Shown here: piece by piece, positions 39,101-50,951 of the stretch
How the letters are laid out: the number at the start of each line of letters is the position of its first letter
Position numbering within the stretch: the stretch's first letter is position 1
NCBI GenBank assembly: GCA_949130495.1
Contig: OX422217.1
Location: forward strand, 572,728,606 to 572,792,605
Direction: 5' to 3'
Source: Sambucus nigra
Taxonomy: Eukaryota; Streptophyta; Magnoliopsida; Dipsacales; Adoxaceae
DNA: 64,000 nucleotides
The notes under the pieces: model-generated
Databases searched by the model: none
Told to the model about the DNA's origin: nothing
What the model saw: the letters and a program-made list of their open reading frames with translations, nothing else
Program-made: the position numbers and the translations under genes

Positions 39101-40701
39101 ATCATTCATTCCCATAACTAAGTATACATATCACACATAATGTATACAATGAAATACACATAACATAAATGACTATAGGATGCAGAAATACTGCACCATG
39201 CTATCATCTTCCGGGGCAACACTCACACACCATCATGGAGACCACCGGTAGGACTAAATGTCACCTACTTCGTGGTCAAAACCATATCACAACGCATGGA
39301 AAGCAGTCATAGTTCCTACTGGCAAGTGAGAACCGCTCATACCCAAGACATCTCACCCCCAAAATATAAAATCACATAAATAATAAAAAGGACGACTATG
39401 ACCTGGGGAATATCCACACCCTGCTCCTCAAGTTAGGGTGTTCACCCTCATCACGCAACTTTCCATGATAGCATGTGCCGGGTATGCTTCACACCACCAG
39501 TATATATATATCATTCACACTATATATACATACATCTATATGATCACATCATATATAAACCATCATGCACGGTATAGATATTCACACCATAACTACACAC
39601 ATATATACATATCTATGCATATCCATATCTACATATATACATACCATCTCTCGTCCGTATGTATGAAATCCATAAACTTAATTATATGTGTATATAGTCC
39701 TCATTATACTAGCTGTCACTCCAAGCATAATAACTTAATTCGTTATATAAATACGATCCCTCACTTGAGGCATATTCATCCATTGCCCCTATGATATGCA
39801 TAGTCTCCCAATATATCCAACATTATGGTTATCACCCAAAGTTCAATGTAGGTAACAATCACTACACATCTTATCTATATCCGAAAGTACATCGATATAT
39901 CGAGTAATAACTCCGAATATTAATAAACGCATAACTAATAGCCTACAACCTCAAGCTCAAACTTAAATTCATTCCAAGATCCAATTCATAATTGGAATCC
40001 CCATTTTTGAACACACACAGATACATAAAAACTATCCCGACAAGATTTATAACTCACTATTCTAGTTGATAGTATGACCCAATCACTCCCAATTTCCGAC
40101 TACGGTTCAATTGTCCCTATGAACCCTTAACATTATCACATTTACAATATATTCCTTGAATTTATCATCACTAAGTATACGCGACCTTTACCTCTCATTG
40201 GTCCCAAATCATATCTTGAATAGAATCCTATAACAATAAGGATTCGGCACAATTCTCGGCCTACACTTCCACGCCATTCCTTCACCACTCTCCCAAAGAG
40301 TCCTAAACCTTAGACTATATCTAAACTCACTTCTAACCTCTAAATAAAACTCCCATCCTCAATGATATTCTCCACTATACCTCAAAATATCTATTATTAA
40401 TACTCACATAAGCACAAAGGGACTATCTCTACCATTTATAACCATTTCATGATAGCCAATCCCTATCATATTAAGATAATTCTCCAATTAATTCAGTCCC
40501 ATAATCATTTCATCACTAAAAGAGGTATCCTACCCTCAAAATCTAATTCTTACATAGGTCCGAAAGCCCCTATTCATCCTAGGGCACCTATTCCCTTAAT
40601 ATAATATCATAACCTCCATAAAACACTCACTAAGAAGGTCACCAAATTTAAACCCAAAAGAAAAGTGATTAAAGAAAATCATATTCTTGGGCTGAAAAAA
40701 G

Positions 40702-40825
40702 AGGACCGGTCGATCGGTCCCTGACCCCCGGTCGACCGTGGGTCCAAATTTTGCCTTACGAAGAAAGTAGTAGGCTATTCCTTTGAGGCGCGATTGACCG
40801 GTCCCCTGGGCGCAGTCGACCGGCC
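40702..40825. repeat. Palindrome cluster with CCGGTCGACC core in GyE
   Basis: GGACCGGTCGATCGGTCC (40702-40719) is a near-perfect 18-bp palindrome. CCGGTCGACCG, GATTGACCGGTCC and CAGTCGACCGGCC follow within 110 bp. The cluster lies about 0.76-0.88 kb from the LTR start. Confidence 0.85.
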
Positions 40826-41590
40826 ATACCAGATGTCTTGGTCCTTTTTCCATTTTTGAACTCAATCAAACTCTCCCAACACTCAAATCTCAACATTTAA
40901 CCCCCATTATTTAACTCAATCAAAATCCTAACATTAAACCTCATCCTACATCTCATCCCATCAATTTGTATGTCATCAAACCCATGTATAATCATCACTT
41001 TCAAATTAAAATACCCAAAAATTAGGTTTTCACATATAACCCAAAAATTCATTTCTTTTATCCACAAATTATGAAATGAAATACACAAATGAAATATTTA
41101 GCAAGATTAAACACTTGCCTCGAAATCGTAGGAACATCCTCAAGATCCCGTACGGGCCGGAATCTCCAAACTTTTCCCTCTCTCTTTCTTCCTTTCTCCT
41201 TCTTTCTTTCCTTCTTTCTCTTTCTCTAGGGATTTTCTCTTTTTCAATCTCACGAATGAGATTTTAATCTCCCAGGCTTTATAAGCCTAATCTTCCAAAA
41301 CACCCAACTTAAATTATAAAACACACTTTAAATGACTCGTTTACTCCAATTCGAGTCAAACTTACTTAAAAATATTTCGGAACCAAAATAAATCCCAAAG
41401 ACAGTCATTTTGACTATCTCGACCCATCCGGAATCAATGGTACACTTAAAATTGTCATCCAGAATACTTTATAACGTCCTCACTTTTTGGACCTCGCTTT
41501 CCAAATTTTAAAATTCTCCAATTTAAATAAATTTTATTTCTCTCAAAAATTTAGTTTCTTAGTTCCAAAGTCACGGGGTATTACAACACC

Positions 41591-41750
41591 CCATGCCCAT
41601 TATGCACTAATATATTCCCTCACTCCATATCACCTTTCCTAATAGATCTTTCTTTGTAATATAAACATTTTTTTTTTTTTGTTATCCTAGTGTATGAGAA
41701 GCCTTGAGGATTCAAAATCATAAAGATGAAACATTAAATGTAAAGGAATG

Positions 41751-41836
<86 letters not shown>

Positions 41837-42101
41837 AGAGAGAGAGAGAGAGAGAGGGGTAAGTGGAGGTCTATTTTTATAAGTTTTTGGTGGAGGTCGA
41901 GAGGAAGATACTCGAAGAGTCCATTGTATACCATCATTAATAGAGAGAGGGAGATGAAAAGGAACTGACTGACAAAGATGAAGTTTTTTTTAGAGAGGGA
42001 TAGAGAAATGGACACGCAAAATAGAGAGTGAAGAGAGATCGTCAATTGTGAATAAAGGAGAGAAACATGTGTGTTTATTAATCAATGCTCTGATACCAAT
42101 T
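41591..42101. other. Flank between GyE and SvB, with (AT)n-(AG)n and a primer-site-like motif
   Basis: It continues the sequence left of GyE. (AT)n lies at 41753-41828 and (AG)n at about 41836-41857. At 42087-42099 the minus strand reads TGGTATCAGAGCA, directly against the SvB left LTR edge. No gene is seen. Confidence 0.6.
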
Positions 42102-43658
42102 TGAAGAAAACGATAGACCCCCAATTTTAAAAAACATTTACTTTAAAAATATAATTTCCTTTAAATGCGGAATAGTGATGGTTCAACTAAACAAGTACAT
42201 AAACCAAATTTTAATTTATTTCAAATTAAAATTAAAAAAAATCAAAGTGACATTAAATTAAATAACAAATTAATTTATCACTTAAACATATTAACTCAAC
42301 CCAAGTCCTAGAAATTTGCCTAACAAAATAATGAATCCATTTTTTCAAATTTAGGTCAAACCAAGTTTTATCAAATCAAAGTAATGACTTGAATTAAATT
42401 AATATTTACCCAAACTGAATTTGCACCAAATTAACGAAATCAATTTTATCTTTTTACCTAAGCATGCATCTAATGTGAATTTGTAAAAGATAAAATAAGT
42501 AAACAACCACTACGCCGCGATGTACGAAGAAAAACCCACAACGGGAAAAAACCTCGGATGTCCTTAGCCTCAAATCCACTAAGTACGATTTTACAAGTAC
42601 AAGTCAAAAAGACTTACAACATTCGAATTGACTCCGTCCAAGCCCCAACGCTCCTTATTTTACACACCTCTACCTAGCGAATAACCATGGAGGTCCATCG
42701 CAGTCTCAAAATCCACCGATCGGACTTTTTCTGGTCACCGCCACCCGAAGAATGAGCCTTTATCCAAGTGGGTATATCACAGCAAACCAACTTCTTCTTT
42801 GTGGGATGTAGAAGTAAACCCAAACTTCTCTTCTTTGAGGTGTAGAGAAAAACCCGGTGCCTAACACTCCAAGCAAGGATATATATGTAGAAACTTGGAA
42901 TAAACAAACTATTGGGTGTGTATGTGTTTTTGGTGAAATTAATCCATAAAAATCAAACACAAAACATGGAACTTTTTCTTGAAAGTTTTGCTCTCTCTAA
43001 AAAATCTTAGTATGTGAAAAAGTTAAGTTGAAAAGTTTCATTTCCGCACTAGATAATTCTGTCAAAAAGTAGTGGGAAAAAGGTAGTGGGAATATGGAGA
43101 AAACTGCAAAAAAACGGTTCCCGCCAAAGTAGTTTGAACGACATTTTCGTTCGAACGACATTCTCGTTCGAACGACTTTACTAACGATGTTTCATAGGTG
43201 AAAAAAGGAATCTCGTTAGAAGTCTCGTTCGAACGACCTGGGAATCTCATTCGAACAAGATTCTAGTTCGTTCGAACGACTTACCAGAAAATGCAAAATT
43301 ATATTTAAGCCCAAAACTTTTTATGAAAAGTTCTAAAAAATATTTTCTGAGTAAAACAAAGCCGTTAAAATAATTTATAAAAAAAATTATAAATTACACC
43401 CAATAAATTTCCAAAGCTCCTATATATATAAGATGCATTCATACCTTAGGAGCATTGGAACCAATGTTGTTGATGTAGAAACGAGGCACACAAAACCCGG
43501 CATATGATGAAGCTTTATAATCTTGGCCGCTATGTCTTTAACTAACATGTCATAGGCTTGGATGGATATACTTGAACACTATCCTATGACTCAAATGTTT
43601 TTGTCCGAAATTGAGCCAACACTACGTTTAGACTCAATCGGAGACTTATGTCCTTACA
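42102..43658 (-). mobile_element. SvB left (3') LTR
   Basis: It runs from TGAAGAAAAC to CCTTACA. Four perfect TCGTTCGAACGA palindromes lie at 43147, 43164, 43224 and 43268. It has only a short AT run (about 43420-43431) where the other LTR has a long one. A primer-site motif lies outside its left edge. Confidence 0.85.
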
Positions 43659-44038
43659 AATCTCCCCCTTTGGCTATTCCGGGACAAAAACCAACCAAAA
43701 ATCCTAAACGGCCGTCAAGCTCTACTAGACTTAAAAAATATCCCACCCAAAATAAAAAATTACATATCTTGAATCAAAAACCCAAGGATCAATATCTTTG
43801 TCGATGAAATTTTCCATTTAGAAGAATTTCTGCACACTTAAGCAAACTATCAAACGCATAGGGAATATCAAGAATATTAAATGCATGTAAAATAAGTACT
43901 CCCCCTAAATTAATTCTCCCATTTATCAACTATGATCAACCTAAGAAGGTCACGACTCCCCTTAAGTTAAATCTCCTAAACTAAGATACGATTATAATAG
44001 GATTAGATACCATTTCTCCCCCTATCATTCTCCCCCTT
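43659..44038 (-). promoter_or_regulatory. SvB multiple polypurine tracts
   Basis: AGGGGGAG-type tracts (as CTCCCCCT on the plus strand) occur at about 43662-43671, 43900, 44014-44022 and 44028-44038. Reverse transcription uses such tracts to prime plus-strand cDNA. Several copies before the 3' LTR are a described Sirevirus hallmark. Confidence 0.8.
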
Positions 44039-45561
44039 TTTGTTCAGGAATAGACAAAGGATAAAAACTAATTTAAACACGATCAAGCTTAAATGATAAG
44101 AGCATGAAAGCATATGGGAAATAAAATCATAACTAATCCATACAAATAATAACGGATACCTACTAAGATGCAAAAAAAAGTGATTTCAATGTGATACATA
44201 AGATACTAAGCATGTGATATCAACAACAATAGGCAACAAGTTAGATGCCAGTTATGAATTTGAAGCATAGATGGACTAGAAAGCGAGGAAAAGAAAAAAT
44301 ACCATATATATGTATACATAATGAATATCACTAACGCATATGCACATATATATAGGTATAGACACCACACATGACAAAAAATACAATAATATTTTCACAC
44401 TCGTGTGGCAAAATGTGTCATGGAAACGAAAGTGTTGGGGTGTGAACTAGACTAATTAAATGTAGACCCAATCACTTAAAACATGTTCACGGAGTTCTCA
44501 TTTGATTGCAAACTTTATCACATTTGAATATAACCTCATGTTATAATATAGATTGAACTCAATGAACAAACATACACAATCCATACAAGCCTAGAATTTT
44601 GATGATTCTACAAACCAATAGATTCATGACATTGAAAGTACAAGTAGGATAAACGGACATTGTGCAAACCGTTGATATATCATCCAAACTCCCTCAATTT
44701 AAGCATATTATTTTAATCTTTTGAATGAATAAGTTAACTAAACAAAATTGGCCTTGGCAAATATTTTCTTTTAATGCCATTATTCTTTTAGGCCTTTGGA
44801 CCACATATTTCTTTTAGGTCCAGGAAAACGGTGGCTTATTCGCAAAGGATGATATTTCCTTTCAGAGCCCTTCCCCGTGCACATTTATATATATATCATT
44901 TTTATGTCTCACACAAATCTCACGTGCAACGGATTTTAGCATGCACTAGTCCTCCTAGGTCACATAACATGTAGATAACAAGTTTGGTAGGAGAACACCT
45001 CACAAAGCTCAAATATACATGTGAAGTTATAATCTCAAGTGAGCTCGTGCATGTGTAAATTGAGGCATATAAAAATAGAATCCATTATATTAACACAAAA
45101 TCCAACTACTCCATGTAAGCATGGTAAAGAAAATTTTAAGGATTGACAATCTAAACCAAAAGTTCTAGCCACATGGAACGAAAAAGAAGGGATTCAAACA
45201 CAAGTGTATGCCACATAGAGTGTGTCAAACTAAAATACATAATTTTTTTTTTGAGTTTTTGGAATTTTTAAACCAAACAAACAAAATATTTACTCAAAAG
45301 ACAAATAAAAATCATTTGAATTTTTCATTAAGCCTAAATTACTAAAAGGGTAAAAAACAAATGATAAACAAAAATCTTTTTGTATTTTTCATTTAATGCA
45401 AACTAAAATGAAAGAACTATAATAAATAGATAAATAATAATCAAAATTCTAGCATGTGATAAAGCATGAAGTATTGACTAGAACAATGATTAAGAAGCAT
45501 ACAATAGCATGATAATTTAGCATGAAGAATAAAAGCTAAAGTATGCAAATAACTCACACAT

Positions 45562-47485
45562 TCAACCTTTAGATTTTGCAAGGGAGGAAGCATGTGAAAG
45601 CAAATGAGAATAAAAAATCTTATCTTGTAAAGCTACTAAGTCGGATCTCCTAACCCAAGCTAATGATGAATGACAATCTCTGGGTGTAGGAATCTTGGCT
45701 ACCTCGGTTGCCTTACGTATGGATTTTCTAGGACCTCGTCTAAGATCAAAACAAAATTTCTTAAGATGACCTTTTCGACCACTATGTGAGCACCTAAAGA
45801 CTCAGCGAAAAGACTTACCAAAGGAATGATCTATAACATTATTCCTATAGGATTATCCTAAAACATTGGTTTTGGCTTTATGAGTTGACTCATTACAAGT
45901 ATCGAAGCTTAAACCACAAGTGTCATTTTCGATTTGAACCGTTCCTAATATTTTATCTAATTTCTTCGAACGAAACTCGAAAACTAATTTGACTTTACTA
46001 TAGCCTTTTAATTTATTTTCTAAATCTAAAATGTGAGACTCTAATAAAATATTGCGCTCTTCAAAATCGAGAAGCTCCTTTTTCAAGGATTCCATTAAAC
46101 TGTTAAGGCTATTTCTCTCGCCTTCTACATATTCTTGCTTCTCATGAAGAACTCTCTCACGTGTCCTAAGGTCTTCCACTAATGCATTCTCATCAATGAC
46201 CTTGACACACTCTCATAAACTAGCTTCTAACTTCAAATTTGTTCTTTTTAATTTAATAGATTCTTCATATAATTCTTGAAAAGCAATTTGAAGTTCACTC
46301 ACATCAACCTCATATTCACTTTCACTCTCTCTTTCTTCTCCACTCTCACTAACATCATCTCTTTATGATTCACAAACAAAAGCCTTGGAAGTGTCATGTG
46401 TTAAAATTTCATCAATAAAGGAGTGTTCACTTTCACTCACGTGACTTGCCATAAAATCCACAAAGTTGGGCTTAGTGGTTGAATCGGGTCCCTCTTCCTT
46501 ATCACTATCACTAAGGGTTGCATTGTAGGAAATTGGTTGACTACCCTCTCTCTTTACATTAGTGGGTCACTCTTTTGCCCTATGGCCATATCCTTCACAA
46601 CCATAACACCAATTTGACTCATCCCTATTTAAATTTTCATTAAAAGTTTTAGGGATCTTCTCGGGTTTGTCAAGCTTAGAATTTTCATAAAATTATTTTT
46701 GAATTTATCTTTGTTAAATTTAAGAAATTTTCAAAACTTCCTAGCAAACATAGCTATATCTTCCAAGTCACTCTCACTTTCACTCTCTACTACTTGTTTT
46801 TCCTCCTTTCGGGCTTTCAAAGCAATGCGCTTATCTATTTTCTTTTCATTTTTAGAGGGAAACATGTCTAGTTCATAGGTTTGTAAATCACCTACGAGCT
46901 CTTCTAATTTCGAAGAGGCTAAAGTGGGTAAAGAATTTAACACTCTCACCTTAGGAATAAATCTATCCGGTAGGGACCTTAAAATTTTCTTTACTACTCG
47001 GTTGTCGGGTATTTTCTCTACCAAATTAAAAGATGAATTAACTATATCGAAAAGTCTAGCATAAAATTCATCAAAAGTTTCTTTTTCATTCATTTTGATG
47101 GTTTCAAATTGAGTGGTGAGATTTTGGAGTTTAGAAGATTTTACGACACTAGTTCCTTCATGAGTGAGTTGTAACATATCCCAAGCTTCTTTAGTGGTTT
47201 CACACGTCATAATGCGATGGAATTCTTCCGATATGACCGCGCTAAACAAGGCATTTAAACCACGAGAATTAAAACTTTCAAATTGAAATTCATTCTCACT
47301 CCATCTATCGGTGGGTTTGGGAAAATATTCATTTTCAAATAAATATGTAGGTGGGTACCATCCGTTAACGACTGACAACCAAACCCTCTCGTCGATAGAC
47401 CTAAGTGTCGATTTTATGTGCACTTTCCAATACGCGTAGTTGGAACCATCAAAATAGGAAATTTTGAAAATGGGAAAAATTCCAT
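45562..47485 (-). pseudogene. gag: SvB gag remnant
   Basis: It starts at ATG 47485-47483 and ends at TGA 45564-45562. A 1-bp deletion about 13 codons in breaks the frame at FPIF/DGSN. The stretch 47423-46731 is open for 230 codons and covers the copia UBN2-type Gag domain (IDERVWLSVVNGW, MTCETTKEAWDMLQLTHEG, RSLPDRFIPKVRVLNSLP, EELVGDLQTYEL). The first zinc knuckle reads CYGCEGYGHRAKE and then stops where its last Cys should be. The coiled-coil region is open at 46179-45853. The second knuckle has its second Cys changed to Ser. No protease follows. Confidence 0.9.
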
Positions 47486-47550
47486 TTTAGATAAAAATAT
47501 TTAAAAGGATCTTAAATGACATAATTTATCGATCCAACTCTGATACCACT

Positions 47551-48838
47551 TGTTGAAAATGATGAGCCCCAATTTTTTTATTTTAAAAAGAAAATTTCCT
47601 TTAAATGCGGAATAGTGATGGTTCAACTAAACAAGTACATAAACCAAATTTTCATTTCTTTAAAATTAAAATTAAACAAAACTCAAAGTGACATTAAATT
47701 AAACAACAAATTAATTTATCACTTAAACATATTAACTCAACCCAAGTCCTAGAAATTTGCCTAACAAAATAGTTAATCCATTTTTGCAAATTTAGGCCAA
47801 ACCAAGTTTTATTAAATTAAAGTAATGACTTGAATTAAATTAATATTTACGTAAATTGAATTTTCACCAAATTAACTAAACCAATTTTATCTTTATAACT
47901 AAGCATGCATCTAATGTGAATTTGCAAAAGATAAAATAAGTAAACAACCACTACACCACGATGTATGAGGAAAAACCCATAACGGGAAAAAATCTCGAAC
48001 GGTCGTAGCCTCAAATCCACAAAGTACGATTTTACAAGTACAAGACAAAAAGACTTACAACCCTTGACTTGAATCCATCCAAGCCCCGACGCTCCTTCTT
48101 GTACACACCTCTGCCTAGCGAATAATCATGGAGGTCCACCGCGATCTCGAAATCCACCGATCGGACTTCTTCTAGTCATCGCCACCCGAACAAGGAGCCT
48201 TTCTCCAAGTGGGTATGTCACAGCAAACCAACTTCTTCTTTGTGGGATGTAGAAGTAAAACTAAACTTCTATTCTTTGAGGTGTAGAGAAAAACCCGGTG
48301 CCAAACACTCCTAGCAAGGATATATATGTAGAAACTTGGAATAAACAAACTATTGGGTGTGTATGTATTTTTGGTGAAATTAATCCATAAAAATCAAACA
48401 CAAAACATGGAACTTTTTCTTGAAAATTTTGCTCTCTCTAAAAACTCTTAGGATGTGAAAAAGTTAAGTTGAAAAAGTTCATTTCCGCACAGATAATTCT
48501 GTCAAAAAGTAGTGGGAAAAAGGTAGTGCGAACATGGAGAAAACTGTACAAAAAACTGTTCCCGCCAAAGTCATTCGAACGACATTCTCGTTCGAACAAC
48601 TTTACTAATGATGTTTCGAAGGTGAAAAAATGAATCTCATTATAAGTCTCGCTCAAACGACTTGGGAATATCGTTCGAACGAGATTCCAGTTCGTTCGAA
48701 TGACTTACCAGAAAATGCAAAATTCTTTTTAAGGCAAAACTTTTTATGAAAAATTCTAAAAAATATTTTCTGAGTAAAATAAAGTCGTTAAAATAATATA
48801 TAAAAAAATTATAAATTACACCCAATAAATTTCCAAAG

Positions 48839-48915
<77 letters not shown>

Positions 48916-49137
48916 CATTCATACCTTAGGAGCATTGGAACCAATGTTGTTGATGTAGAAACAAGGCACACTAAACCGGCATATGATGAAGCTTTATAAT
49001 CTTGGCCACTACGTCTTCAACTAACACGTTATAGGCTTGGAAGAATACACTTGAACATTATCCTATGACTCAAATGTTTTTGTCCAGAATTGAGCCAACA
49101 CCACATTAAGACTCAATCGGAGACTTGTGTCCTTACT
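47551..49137 (-). mobile_element. SvB right (5') LTR
   Basis: It is parallel to the left LTR. It has one perfect TCGTTCGAACGA (48671-48682) and several one-mismatch copies around 48570-48705. A 70-bp (AT)n run lies at 48842-48911. It ends CCTTACT where CCTTACA is expected. Confidence 0.85.
48842..48911. repeat. (AT)n microsatellite in the SvB 5' LTR
   Basis: About 35 AT units, against about 5 at the same place in the partner LTR. Confidence 0.97.
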
Positions 49138-49667
49138 GGGTTCTTTGATAATGGTTGATTGAGGATTTGTTTTTGTTCTTGGGGGTTATAAATGTCCAAA
49201 GTGATAAATTTGGTTTAAGCCACATTTTTAGTTATTATAGATTATATATCATTATTGTTTATTATTATTATTATTATTATTATTAGGGTAAATTACACCA
49301 AACCCCCTAAACTATAGCGATTCTGCTGATATCACCCTAATCTACAAAAATAGGCAAAAAGCCCCCTAAACTATTCAATTTTTGTACCTAACACAATTTA
49401 ATTGAAAATAAATTGACAAAAACATGAGTTTATGCATATTTTTAGTTGTCAAATTTCATGTTTGATAAAAAAAAGATTTCAACTCATGTCAAGTCACTTT
49501 CATTTAGATAGCGTTCGTGTTTGGTAAAAAAATTAAGATTTCATCACTTCAAAAAATTTCAATTTTCGCAACATTAATTAGCGACATTGCTCATTTTTGT
49601 TGCCAAAAGTAACCCTTCAATGACAAAACATCATTTCATTTTCTAAAGGATAAACATACATTTTAAT
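49138..49667. other. Spacer between SvB and GyF, no gene
   Basis: It contains an (ATT)n run at about 49258-49284. It also has two copies, about 50 bp apart, of CCCCCTAAACTAT within a GGGTAAATTACACC context that often marks terminal regions of plant DNA transposons. No inverted partner was found. Confidence 0.4.
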
Positions 49668-50630
49668 TGTGACACCCCGCCAAATAAAATACTGGGTGAT
49701 CAGTCCTATATCAAATTAAACAGGAATCACAAATGGTTTCATTCTCAGCATCACTGTTGAAACCCATATTAATTACTAATAACTAATTAAGCCTGGCGTT
49801 AAATTTTAAACTTTCTACTCTTTTTAAACTTAATACACCATTACAATCATTCATACAGGAACAAAATCAACAAATGGAATAAATAGATAAATAACCGATA
49901 ACTCTCGGTGAACATATATTATAACCAAATGGAATGCGCGTAAAATAAAACCGCTAAAAATAAAATAAATGACATCAATTGGACAACATGCTCGATTATT
50001 ACAACAATACCTTCTATCTAGATCATATGAATGGAAGCGTCTAAAACCATTTTTTGCCAACATCCACAGCTGCGGCGGCACGTCTGACTCGAAGGAATAG
50101 TCATCCAGGCGTCCCTATGTCTGGACACCTAAAACGCATACAAAAGGGAAGAAAAAGAAAAATAGATACGGGTCAGAGTTCGGGTTTTGAAAATATTTTA
50201 GCAAATGCTTAATTTACTTTAATATGTAAAATATTATACCCTTCATATTTAAATTGGTGTTGCACTCATATTTCATACCCCTCATCTCTCATCTAACAGT
50301 GCACACCTAACGCATGTATTTTAAATCACCCTAGTTAGCTACCCCTCCCAACTAGCACCACACCGAGCTCCTAAATCCCCATACACTATCTCATATCCCT
50401 CGTACATAATCTTCTCAGCATCCGCCCAAGCTTATACAATTACAATCTCTCACTTATCATATGACCATTTATAATAAATAGCCTTCACTAGTTATTACCG
50501 CATTCTCATTTTAGGGTTATTATTTCATATATAATATTCTCATCTTTATATACTTTTCACACACTTTTATTCCGGATTTTATACTCCCGAATACACTAGA
50601 AATTTACTCACATTTCTTTCCTTATTTTAG

Positions 50631-50668
<38 letters not shown>

Positions 50669-50951
50669 ACCGGTATATCCATACTTATATATCACACACT
50701 ATATAAGTATAACAGTCATCCCTCAGAGCTATAACTCAATGGATGCAATCTCATAGTGCTATCATCTTCCAGGGCATACTCACACATCATTTTGGGTACC
50801 AGCGGTCGGACTCTCACACCGACTTGGTAAAAAACGAATCACAATGTATGGGAAGTAGCCATAGTTCCTCACTGGGAATAAGACGAATCATACCCAAGAC
50901 GTCTTACCCCTGAACCTGACACACAGTTAATACTCGACGACTATGACCTGG
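49668..50951 (-). mobile_element. GyF 3' LTR, left part
   Basis: It runs from the TGTGACACCCCG edge to the CCTGG target site of SvC. It includes (AT)n at about 50634-50666. No gene is present. Confidence 0.85.
50634..50666. repeat. (AT)n microsatellite in GyF
   Basis: About 32 bp of AT repeats. Confidence 0.95.

Larger units (their letters stand above)
37760..41585 (-). mobile_element. GyE: solo LTR of the gypsy family, ACACC target duplication
   Basis: It has the family edges on both sides (AGTGACACCCCG at 37760, GGGGTATTACA at 41585) and is flanked by ACACC at 37755-37759 and 41586-41590. No primer site is present on the left and no polypurine tract on the right, so the internal region has been removed by LTR-LTR recombination. 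At 3826 bp it is longer than GyA. It includes (AT)n at 39058-39096 and a CCGGTCGACC-type palindrome cluster at 40702-40825. Frames inside are not genes. Confidence 0.85.
42102..49137 (-). mobile_element. SvB: gag-only Sirevirus-like element (TR-GAG type)
   Basis: On the minus strand: 5' LTR (47551-49137), primer site AACTCTGATACCA complement (47536-47548), broken gag (45562-47485), a non-coding internal region (about 44040-45560), several polypurine tracts (43659-44038) and 3' LTR (42102-43658). It is 7.0 kb long, with no pol between gag and the polypurine tracts. LTRs are about 1.56-1.59 kb and look about 94% identical except at the primer-site end. No clean 5-bp target duplication is visible (GGGTT right, CAATT left). 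Confidence 0.85.

Noticed and set aside
39438..39794. 118-codon frame inside the GyE LTR
   Set aside because: It is rich in IYI/HH from AT-rich and CA-rich LTR sequence, and the sister LTRs lack it.
41734..42045. 103-codon frame on the minus strand
   Set aside because: It reads through an (AT)n-(AG)n microsatellite; there is no motif or homologue signal.
42102..49137. Target duplication for SvB
   Set aside because: The five bases on each side (CAATT and GGGTT) do not match, and the left side carries a primer-site motif instead of ordinary flank.
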